From: Candidatus Poribacteria bacterium
GTDB lineage: Bacteria; Poribacteria; WGA-4E; WGA-3G
Length of the DNA: 64,000 bases
Assembly: GCA_026702755.1 (NCBI GenBank)
Contig: JAPPBX010000017.1
Coordinates: 77,743-141,742 of the forward strand
Reading direction: 5' to 3'
A model generated the notes under the pieces. It had not been told where the DNA came from. It saw only the letters and a list, made by a program, of their open reading frames with translations, and made no database searches. The number at the start of each line of letters is the position of its first letter. Position 1 is the first letter of the stretch. Below, piece after piece: positions 52,756 through 61,015 of the stretch. Both the position numbers and the translations under genes were made by a program.

Positions 52756-54102
52756 CTACACCCACGAAGATTTTAACTCGTGTACTTTCAGTGATACTAA
52801 AGTCGCTGCGCTTCCCTCCGCGTAGATTCCGATGTCCGCATTGTCCAAATCTGGGAGGAAATAAGAAGTCATAGAGAGTTCCCCGTCGTTACCGAATGCC
52901 TCAATAGAGATACGGTCAACCAGAATTTGCAAACGGATTTTCCCATCTTGTGGCGCCAGGGGTCCACTTCTTTCTAAGAATGTCAATTGTTGCGATGCGA
53001 CATCGTAACGGATATCCTGCCCACGAATCTTGAAACCAACAGCGGCAGCATCATTCAGGGCTATTTCAGCTCGTATATCAAACAACTCACCTGTCAATCC
53101 TGCAAGCGGATCTTCATCTGGTTCAAGCGGCAGGTCGCTCCACGCATGCGTGTACGCGTGGATGTTTTCGATTTCTGCGACCGGTTCTCGATGTAGACGG
53201 ATGCCTTCCGAAGTTGTCCGAAGGGTTAGCTTGCACGGGAAACTCATCTGTTGGTTAAAGGGCATGTCCGGTGGGTTACTGCCGCTCATCCAAGCGATTT
53301 GAATACGTCTTCCATCGAATTCTGGTACATCACTCCATGTTTGCGCTGCATAGAAGTTGGCACCGTAGTCAGCTTGTTGTGCGTCCCCCTCCGGCGTAAA
53401 GGTCGTTCCATCAAAGTTACCGACGTAATATTTTCCCGCCGCGCCCCAGAAAACCCATTTGGTATTGTCGGGATCATCGTTAACGGGAAGCTCAAAGATG
53501 TCAGGGCATTCGGTGTCTGGAATCTGTAGGTCGGATAACCTTGTCCATTCCTTAAGGTTTGTTGAACCGAATAGCGCATAGTCATTTTGGTCGAGATAGA
53601 GAGCCATCACCCATTTCTGCGTAGGTTCATGCCAGATAACCTTGGGATCGCGGTTACTCCCGACGATATGCTCAATCACAGGGTTCCCCTCGTATTTTAT
53701 CCAACTCCGTCCACGGTCGTTGCTGTAGGCAATGCTTTGCGTAAACGGCACCTGCTCCGGTGCATGGCTGCCAGCAGATGTGTAGAAGTTGACGAGTACC
53801 GACTCGTCACTGGTCTGGAAACCACCGGTGTTTTTCCAGTCCACGACACCTGAACCGGAGAAGATGGTGCCGAGTTCATCTGGATGGATGGCGTGTGGAA
53901 GTTGCTTCCAGTGGACGAGGTCTGTGCTGACAGCGTGTCCCCAAGTCATGTTGCCCCAATTGATGCCCGATGGATTGTGTTGAAAGAAGAGATGAAACTC
54001 GCCTTTGTAATGGATTAAGCCGTTTGGGTCATTCGTCCAATTGGTTTTCGGCGTAAAGTGGAACTGTGGGCGGTATGATTCCTGATAAGCCGTTTGAATC
54101 AT
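52756..54102 (-). CDS. Glycoside hydrolase family 32 (beta-fructosidase)
   Basis: 448 residues starting at MIQTAYQESYRPQFHF behind AAAGGAAA; an in-frame ATG 42 bases earlier lacks a site. The five-bladed propeller contains the nucleophile in NWTNDPNG (Asp25), the stabiliser in RDP (Asp152) and the acid/base in ECPD (Glu198). The C-terminal beta sandwich ends with ISIEAFGNDGELSMTSYF. No signal peptide is visible, so the enzyme likely acts in the cytoplasm on sucrose or short fructans. No sugar transporter is adjacent. Confidence 0.93.
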   Translation of the reverse strand: MIQTAYQESYRPQFHFTPKTNWTNDPNGLIHYKGEFHLFFQHNPSGINWGNMTWGHAVSTDLVHWKQLPHAIHPDELGTIFSGSGVVDWKNTGGFQTSDESVLVNFYTSAGSHAPEQVPFTQSIAYSNDRGRSWIKYEGNPVIEHIVGSNRDPKVIWHEPTQKWVMALYLDQNDYALFGSTNLKEWTRLSDLQIPDTECPDIFELPVNDDPDNTKWVFWGAAGKYYVGNFDGTTFTPEGDAQQADYGANFYAAQTWSDVPEFDGRRIQIAWMSGSNPPDMPFNQQMSFPCKLTLRTTSEGIRLHREPVAEIENIHAYTHAWSDLPLEPDEDPLAGLTGELFDIRAEIALNDAAAVGFKIRGQDIRYDVASQQLTFLERSGPLAPQDGKIRLQILVDRISIEAFGNDGELSMTSYFLPDLDNADIGIYAEGSAATLVSLKVHELKSSWV

Positions 54103-54455
54103 TAAACTGTTTCCTTTCGATTTTATCGATTTTAAGCGTTGCAAAGAGATACACGCTATTGCTTCTATTTTGCTGACTATTCTATGTAGATTTTTTATTT
54201 TGTCAAGGTTGCGCTTTTATTCTTTAAGGCTATTTCGTTTTCAGTTTTTAGACATTTTAAGTGAGGGGTCGCTCCTACAGAAAGACAGCAACCAGTCAGC
54301 AGTCGGGAATCGGAATTCCCTCCTACTGCGGAGTTTGTTATCCTGTTGGCGAAGGTGCATCCGAAAATGTGTATAAACGGTAAAACAGGATACTCCTGTT
54401 TATTCAGCAATTTTCTGTAAATGCATGCTAAATTGAGCGTTTTAGGCAAAATTAC
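54103..54455. other. Intergenic region with repeats
   Basis: About 350 bases between the leftward GH32 gene and the ECF-type promoter of the selenoprotein cluster. It holds two TCCTAC-tailed palindromes (54261-54280 and 54305-54326). No gene is supported. Confidence 0.45.
54261..54326 (+). repeat. Dispersed palindromes with TCCTAC tail, copies 7 and 8
   Basis: A degenerate copy ends in GCTCCTACAG (54271-54280). A well-formed copy follows: GGGAAT, loop, ATTCCC, then TCCTACTG (54305-54327). Confidence 0.55.
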
Positions 54456-54482
54456 GCAACCGTTTTGACCGAAATACGCGTC
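54456..54482 (+). promoter_or_regulatory. ECF-type promoter of selN-1/selN-2
   Basis: GCAACC, 17-bp spacer, CGTC, with GTTTTG after the first box and a TATATA stretch after the second. The same arrangement with identical spacing occurs at 57890 and 59794, only ahead of the other selN-type transcripts. The boxes fit extracytoplasmic-function sigma promoters. Confidence 0.65.
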
Positions 54483-54529
54483 ATTATATATTGAGGTAAG
54501 GACTCAAATGTTAGTGAGGGAATTGAAAA

Positions 54530-56152
54530 ATGGAAACTCTTAATACCTATAAAGAATCAACAACTAAAAAAATCGCCCTCAATCTTGATGGCGACGCAGA
54601 AGTGTCTGTGAAAGGTTTCATCGCTCCGATTGAGAACACCCTATCCAATTTTCATGTCGAGTGGGAGGCGTTAGCGAATCTACGCGTCACTGAACCAGAA
54701 AAACGCTATCCAGTATCTGTTTTTCGAGCATTTCTTCCGAACAAGCCTGTTTCGGTAGGCGACCTTTGGCAGATAGAAGAAGCCAGCGTCCTTGAATTGC
54801 TCCAGCAACTTCATCCCAATCCGAATTTGGATATGCATATCAATTCCGGGGATTCTTGTGGATTGTGGGCATGTCTGCGCGCTTACAACGATCAGTTTGC
54901 CGAGATCGTTTTTCGGATTCATGCGGAGTTCAAGTTAGAAGGGGGTTGGTTTACACCGTCGCAGTTTACGGGTACTTTCGTTATTGATCGGATTGAACAA
55001 CGTGTTATGTTTTTTGAGATGTATGTTCCTAAAGGCACTGTGAATTTCGATCTCAACTGGACGAGTGCTGATGCTGGCTTCTGCTCGCAGATGGAACTCC
55101 GTGCTGGGACACAGGATATTATTCGAGAGATTGAATTCACAGAAGCCATCACCTATGAGGCAGCGAAGCACTCCTTAATACTGCGTTTCTACGAATTCGC
55201 GCGGATTAACTGGGTGCCACCGACTCAGGTGTTAGAGATGGCACAAGCACAACAGAAGCCAATTCATGCTATATCCATAGATGGACCCTTGGCAGATGAG
55301 TCGTGCTGAGGGAGCGGAAAAGGCTTGAGAGCAGTTGCTCTCTCTGATGAACAGAATATAGCGTTCTTGAACGAGAATTTTATCAACACTTGGGTATCGA
55401 ATGTTGAATTAAGGCGGACCCCAAGGAAGCAAGCCTTCATGACACGGCGGTTTCAAGATGAATCCAAGACTTTTGACAGAAGCTATCCCTTGGCACAGGC
55501 TATCATGAAGGGGTGGAATGAGCATTCACCCGTAGATTGTTTGATTCTCTCGCCGGAACTTGAGTTGATGGGCAGCATGCCTGTTAACGACTTCTTCGAT
55601 ACTGAATTGGAACGACTTGGGGACGAGGAGGCGTATCTTTTCTTTCTTGAAGCGTCGTTAGCAGGGAAACAGCCCGGATTGGATGGTAGCACTTTGGAGC
55701 CTCAGCCAACAACTGATTGGAATGTTTTTTTCAATTCAGGGACTGTTGTGAACAGTTTGAAAATTGCACTCACCCATGAGCGTCCTGAACAAGAGGTATT
55801 GAACATTTTCCGGACACCAGAATCTGGCTATCAAGATTATACTGTCATTGAAATTGATACAACGGCATTTAAAGATGGCGGCATGCTCATTATTGATATA
55901 TCAGTAGGAGGTGCTGAACCTGCGGGGTCGTTTGATTTATACAGTGGGGATAGCGAATTACCCACAGAAGGTGTGCCTCAGGACGCACTCGGTTCGGCAT
56001 GGGGTATTCCGCCCTGTAAAAAGGGAATTATCAGGTATCCTTTCGAGCGAGGTGGGTTCTTTAAGTTGGGTGCTACTGGTGATTGGTTCAGTGAGAAGGG
56101 GAGTATCAACGCTTTTCTCGCTAAAGTTTCCGTGAAATCTGAAACGGAATAG
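54530..56152 (+). CDS. selN: Selenoprotein N-like protein 1 (Sec at codon 260)
   Basis: Read through one in-frame TGA (55307-55309) the gene encodes 540 residues. Residues 1-258 match the core of SELENON, including VFRAFLPNKPVSVGDLWQI, QLHPNP, LWACLRAYNDQFAEIVFRIHAEF and FTPSQFTG. PIHAISIDGPLADESC then leads to Sec260 and GSGKGLRAVALSDEQNIAFLNENFINTWV, which corresponds to the SCUG thioredoxin-like active site of SELENON. After about residue 330 a C-terminal beta-rich domain follows (GYQDYTVIEIDTTAF, EPAGSFDLYSGD). There is no signal peptide: a stop lies two codons before the ATG. Function, by analogy, is thiol-disulfide exchange. A SECIS-like hairpin follows the TGA, and selN-2 starts 21 bases after the stop. 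Confidence 0.88.
55307..55342 (+). promoter_or_regulatory. Sec UGA codon and bacterial SECIS hairpin, selN-1
   Basis: TGA at 55307-55309, then 17 bases, then GAGAGC, loop AGTT, GCTCTC (55327-55342): a perfect 6-bp stem with G as second loop base. Confidence 0.8.
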
Positions 56153-56173
56153 CTGTGGATATGGAGGTAAAGA

Positions 56174-57715
56174 GTGATAAACCTTTGTAATGTACTAAAT
56201 AGTTCGGCGAGCCTACAGGTACACGCGCATTGGGATCCTATTGCGGATTCTACGTTTAATATGCACAAAGACTCACCAGAACTCACTGAGTTATTTGACC
56301 TGTCTCCAAATCAGCCTGTCAAGGAATACGGGATAGATGTTTTCAATGCGTTCCTTCCACCATCAACTGTAGCGGTAGGAGATGTCTGGGAACTTGATCC
56401 GAACAGGCTTATTTCCTTCCTTCATCAGTTTCATCTTGATGCAACCACAGCCGTATATCACGGAGCGGAAGGGGCGTTCGCATGCTTACGTGCGTTTTCA
56501 TCGGATTACGCTGAGGTCGCTTTCCGAATTCATGCTGATTTCACGCTGGAGAGTGCTGCCTATAAGGCGTGGCAAGACAAAAACTCGTCGGAGGACGATG
56601 ATAATAAATCCCGTTTTGTCCCTTCTCATTTTGTTGGACGGTTGTTAATCAATCTGAAAAAAGGGACGGTTCGGACATTTTCGCTCCATCTCCCTCCACG
56701 CAATAGTAACGTTATCATCAGTGCCTTCGGTGGTATTGACATGGTATTTGTGCCGCGTATGGAACTCCTCACTACGGACGAGACGGATCAGAACGGAATC
56801 GCGTGGGACGCTGCTATCACAATGGAAGAGGCACACCGCGCCTTGGAATTGAAATTCTACAAATTCTCGGAGATTAACTGGTTGCCGATTGATGCGGCAG
56901 TTACACAGGCGAAAGAAACCAATCGTCCGATCCATGCGATTCATGTCTGGGGGTGCTTAGACAATGAATCGTGCTGAGCGAACGGCAAGTATTTGAGGGT
57001 GGGTCCGCTCTCTGATCCAGAGGTGATAAGAACGCTCAACGAAAAGTTTGTCAATACGTGGGTACTCCTCCGAGAATTACCGGAACTGATAGGCGGTGCG
57101 AAAGGGGAGGCGGTCAGCCTTGTCGCTAAAGAGATGAAACGTCACTACACGGACTCTGTGGATATTCTGGTCCTGACTCCCGATGCGGAAGTTATCATGC
57201 ATCAGCCGGAGATGGCACTGCCTTACAAGAATCAGGCGCAAGCGTATCTATCGGTGTTACAGCATGCTGCAGATGTGTTTGAAGGGAGACGTATTCGTGT
57301 TGGGCAAGGGTCAAAATTAGATGGAAATCCAATCAGTTTGGGTACAGAATTGATGGAGGTGCTGCAGGTTTTTCGCGCTTCTGGCACCGATACTCCGGAT
57401 TACACGGTCGTTGAAATTGATACGACACCATTTGAACGCGGCGGGATACTCCACATTGAGATACAAGTCGGAACAGGTGAGGCAGCAGGGACGTTTGAGT
57501 TGTTTGATGCCGATACCGAAATTCCTACATCAAACGATGCGGATAAAGCACTGGAAGGTGCATGGGACGTTTCGCCCGGTGGTATAGGACATATCTTCCA
57601 TGATTTTAGCAGGGGTCGGCGTTTTAAGTTGGTCGCTACGGGTTCGGACAATCAGACAAACTGCACCAATGCTTTTCTGGCGCGTGTTTCTATCGTCCCT
57701 CCATTTGAAAAATAG
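56174..57715 (+). CDS. selN: Selenoprotein N-like protein 2 (Sec at codon 268), divergent
   Basis: 513 residues with one in-frame TGA (56975-56977); GTG start behind GGAGG. The most divergent of the four. It keeps the SELENON core (VFNAFLPPSTVAVGDVWEL, ACLRAFSSDYAEVAFRIHADF, FVPSHFVG) and the redox site HVWGCLDNESC-Sec-ANGKYLR, followed by LSDPEVIRTLNEKFVNTWV. The residues after Sec are Ala-Asn-Gly-Lys in place of Gly-Ser-Gly-Lys. A charged insert near residue 135-150 (KNSSEDDDNKSR) and the shorter N-terminus set it apart. No signal peptide. The C-terminal beta domain is present (DYTVVEIDTTPFERGG). Second gene of the selN-1 transcript. Confidence 0.85.
56975..57010 (+). promoter_or_regulatory. 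Sec UGA codon and bacterial SECIS hairpin, selN-2
   Basis: TGA, then 17 bases, then GAGGG, loop TGGGT, CCGCTC with one bulged G (56995-57010). Weaker stem than the other three, same placement. Confidence 0.6.
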
Positions 57716-58017
57716 AATATATTGTCTTAGCCTACCTGTCAACGTCGGACTGCCTATCCACGTTCTATTAAACAAGCATGAGTTCGACGTTGATTTTCAA
57801 CATTTACCTCCGTTTTTATTCTCAAACCCACAAAGTACATACCAAATTGGTAATTTTGTGTCCGATTTCTCCGATTTTTTGAAAATTAGGCAACCGTTTT
57901 GTCTGTCACCCGCGTCACTATATATCAAGATGAGAACCTACGCGAGCAGCAACTTTTTGTAGAGAAGATGTTTGCAAAGTGTATTCCAATAAATTTTTAT
58001 TGTAAGGAGATTTGAAA
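57716..58017. other. Intergenic region before selN-3
   Basis: About 300 AT-rich bases holding the ECF-type promoter at 57890 and a leader of about 95 bases with AAGGAG nine bases before the selN-3 ATG. No gene seen. Confidence 0.5.
57890..57916 (+). promoter_or_regulatory. ECF-type promoter of selN-3
   Basis: GCAACC, 17-bp spacer, CGTC. The surrounding bases, from ATTAG upstream to ACTATAT downstream, match the copy at 59794 at nearly every position. Confidence 0.65.
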
Positions 58018-59712
58018 ATGAAAATCTTAACGATTGGACTGGTCATTCTGGTAATAATGAGTGGACAACTAAACGCCGACGACCCCTCAACAACAAACAA
58101 CAAAATAACACTGAAACTTGATGACACTTCAGAGGTGTCTGTCAAAGGCTTCATTGCTCCGATCGGAGATACGATGTCCGATTCTTTCTTTAAGGAATGG
58201 AACAATTTGATGAACCTGCGGGTTGCTGAACCAGAGAAAAGGTACCCGACATCGATTTTTCGTGCTTTTCTTCCAGATAAATCGGTTTCAGTCGGTGACC
58301 TCTGGCAGATTGATAAGGAGGGTGCATTGAAATTGCTGAAGCAGCTGCACCCCAATCCAAGCCTGGACATGCACATCAATATGGGAGATTCTCGTGGTCT
58401 GTGGGCATGCCTACGCGCTTACAACGATGAATTTGCCGACATTGTATTTCGTATCCATGCAGAGTTTGTCTTAGAAGATGGTTGGTTCACACCTTCTCAG
58501 TTTGCTGGACATCTGATTATTGATCAAGTTAAAGAAAGCGTTGCATTTTTCAAGATGCACGTCCCCGAAGGTCCGGTAAATTATGATGTCAATTGGAAAA
58601 GGTTTGGCGAGCGCAGGATAACAGCAGCTGGTTTTTGCTCGCAAATGGAACTCCGTGCTGGGACGCAAGATTTGCTCGGAAACGTTAAATTCACGGAATC
58701 CATTACCCAAGAAGCTGCCGAAGACGCACTGATACGAAACTTTTACAAAGCGCAGCAAATCAATTGGGTGCCCCCGGATCAGGTGTTGGGAATGGTGCAA
58801 GCACAGCAGAAGCCGATTCATGTTATCTCCATAGATGGACCTTTGACCGATGAGTCGTGCTGAGGAAGCGGGAAAACTCTGAGGGCAGTTGTCCTCTCCG
58901 ACAATCGAAACATAGCATTCTTGAATGAAAATTTCATCAATACCTGGGTATCAAATGTGGAATTAGAGCGCACGCCGAATAAGCAAGCCTTCATGGCAAT
59001 GCGCCGTCAGCACGGGTTTAAGCCGTTTGACAAAACGCACCCGTTGGCACAGGCAATCATGAAAGGGTGGAAGAAACGTTCACCGGTGGATATTTTGGTT
59101 ATTTCACCGGAGCTTAAACTGATGGGTAAGCAACCTCTCAATGAACTTTTTTCGAGTGGTGATATCGTACAGAATTACTTGGCATTTCTCCAAGATTCCT
59201 TAGCAGGAAAGCTCCCTGGGTTCAGTGAAGACTCTTCCCAACCTTTATCAGAACCTGATTCAAAGGCTTTTTCTGAATTAGATGCTGCTATGTCAAAAGA
59301 TTTGAAAGTTATACTCACGAGTGAAAAACCTAAGCGGGAAGTTCTGAATATTTTTCGGACCCCAAAACGAGGTTATCAAGATTATACTGTTATTGAAATT
59401 GACACGACAGCGTTTGAAGAGGGTGGTCTGCTTGTTATTGATATATCAGTAGGAAGTGCTGAACCTGCGGGGTCGTTTGATCTTTATGATGGTGATGCTG
59501 AACTTCCCACAGAAGGTATGCCTCACGGGGTGCTTGCCTCTGCATGGGATGTGCCTCCCGATAAAAGAGGAACAATTAAGTATCGTTTCGACCGCGGCAA
59601 GGTTTTTAAGTTAGGGGGGACTGGCAGTTGGTCCAGTGAGGAAGGGAGTACCAACGCTTTTCTAGCTACAATTTCAGTAGAAGCTGAGGTTGGAAAAAAA
59701 GGATCAAATTGA
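58018..59712 (+). CDS. selN: Selenoprotein N-like protein 3 (Sec at codon 282), exported
   Basis: 564 residues with one in-frame TGA (58861-58863). The start is the ATG after TAAGGAGATTTGAAA; the TTG two codons earlier is not needed. Unlike copies 1 and 2 it has a signal peptide (MKILTIGLVILVIMSGQLNA), so it should act in the periplasm, analogous to ER-lumenal SELENON. Core blocks: SVKGFIAPIGD, LWACLRAYNDEFADIVFRIHAEF, FTPSQFAGHLIIDQ. The redox site is GPLTDESC-Sec-GSGKTLRAVVLSDNRNIAF and is followed by LNENFINTWVSNVELERTP. The C-terminal beta domain begins near FRTPKRGYQDYTVIEIDTT. The gene ends at an ordinary TGA, which shows that both uses of the codon occur in one gene. Confidence 0.9.
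58861..58896 (+). promoter_or_regulatory. Sec UGA codon and bacterial SECIS hairpin, selN-3
   Basis: TGA, then 17 bases, then GAGGGC, loop AGTT, GTCCTC (58881-58896). One G-U pair replaces the A-U pair of selN-1, a compensatory change; the loop is identical. Confidence 0.8.
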
Positions 59713-59793
59713 CACACAGGTTTTGTATATTCAATACAACCCTACTTTTAACCGCGTTCTTTCTCTATGCTACATTTTCTTTCGTGAAATTAG

Positions 59794-59820
59794 GCAACCG
59801 TTTTGTCTGCCACCCGCGTC
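59794..59820 (+). promoter_or_regulatory. ECF-type promoter of the propeller/selN-4 operon
   Basis: GCAACC, 17-bp spacer, CGTC, about 125 bases before the propeller gene. Confidence 0.65.
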
Positions 59821-59946
59821 ACTATATTAAGGTCAGAATCTAAGCGAACAGAGCTCTCTGTAGACGGATGTTTACGTAAAGTATTTTCTATAATTCAGTA
59901 TAGGGAAAATAAAAGATCAAAATTTATCCATAGTCGGGAGTATCCT

Positions 59947-60993
59947 ATGACGCGCAAGTCTATTTTTCTTTCTTCAATGAATTGGGGTTATACCAAGTTT
60001 ACAATATTAAGTTACGCTGTCACTGTGTTACTTGTGTTCAGTAGCAGTGCTATCGTATGGGCGGAAGCCCCAACAACAGCGAAAGTCGCGTTCATGTCAA
60101 AGCGGGATGGTAATCCCGAAATCTATATAATGAACCCTGATGGGAGTGACCAAGTCAATTTGACCCAGCATCCCGCAGCCGATTATCATCCAGCGTGGTC
60201 GCCAAACGGGAAACAGATTCTATTCAGTTCAGATCGAGACGGAATCTTCGATTTGTATCTTATGGATGCCGATGGCACAAATGTGCGGAAGGTGTTCGCA
60301 AGCAGCAAATATAGATGGGAGCCTGCTTGGGCACCCGATGGCAAACGAATTGCCTATGCCCAAGGAGATCCAGGAAAGGCAAAATTACAAGCTGGGATGC
60401 GATTTGTCCCTGCGGCTGACCTCACGCTCTGCGTCGCGCATTTAAACGGAGACTCTGTTGAAGAATTGACAGATGGATTTACGCCAAGTTGGTCTCCTGA
60501 TGGGCGCGAGATAGCCTTTGTGGTGGGTGGGCGTGAAAGCACACCATTGGGTATTTTTGATCTACAGAGACGCACCCGAAAGATACTCCCTTTAAAAGAG
60601 ATGCCGTGGATATTCCATCCAAGCTGGTCCCCACAAGGCGACAAGATTGTCTTTACGAAACCTGATGGAGCGGCGTTTAATGAACAGGGTTTTCTTGTGT
60701 CTAGGAAGGGGACAATCTACACTGTGGATAGCGATGACAAAGGACTTCATCAGATTACCGATGAACATTCCTCCTATAACCCTACTTGGTCTCCAGATGG
60801 CAACGAACTCATTTACAACGCTCGGGTGGGCGTTTTTTCACAACTCTTCAAAACGGACCTGAACGGCGGTACCCCAACGCAACTGACACACGAAGGCAGT
60901 AATTCAAGTCCAGATTGGTTTAATCCAACATTAAGCGTTTCACCTTCGGTACAATTATCAACGACGATGTGGGGAGAAATCAAAGCAGATTAA
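59947..60993 (+). CDS. Exported TolB-like beta-propeller protein with WG-type tag
   Basis: 348 residues from the ATG six bases after GGGAG; longer in-frame readings run through the promoter and are rejected. The signal peptide is long (about 40 residues, ending near VWAEA). The mature part is a six-bladed PD40/TolB-type propeller: blades carry [61 protein letters not shown] and [14 protein letters not shown]. The C-terminus is [13 protein letters not shown], the tag with one extra residue. It is first in an operon with selN-4 (22-base gap), linking the tagged exported proteins to the selenoprotein regulon. Confidence 0.85.
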   Translation: MTRKSIFLSSMNWGYTKFTILSYAVTVLLVFSSSAIVWAEAPTTAKVAFMSKRDGNPEIYIMNPDGSDQVNLTQHPAADYHPAWSPNGKQILFSSDRDGIFDLYLMDADGTNVRKVFASSKYRWEPAWAPDGKRIAYAQGDPGKAKLQAGMRFVPAADLTLCVAHLNGDSVEELTDGFTPSWSPDGREIAFVVGGRESTPLGIFDLQRRTRKILPLKEMPWIFHPSWSPQGDKIVFTKPDGAAFNEQGFLVSRKGTIYTVDSDDKGLHQITDEHSSYNPTWSPDGNELIYNARVGVFSQLFKTDLNGGTPTQLTHEGSNSSPDWFNPTLSVSPSVQLSTTMWGEIKAD

Positions 60994-61015
60994 GATAACT
61001 ATAAGGAGATTAAAA

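Noticed and set aside
54530-56152. The two halves of each selN gene as separate genes
   Set aside because: The halves share a frame, have 15-57 bases between the stop and the next start-like codon, no ribosome site before the second half, and the residues bridging the TGA are conserved in all four copies.
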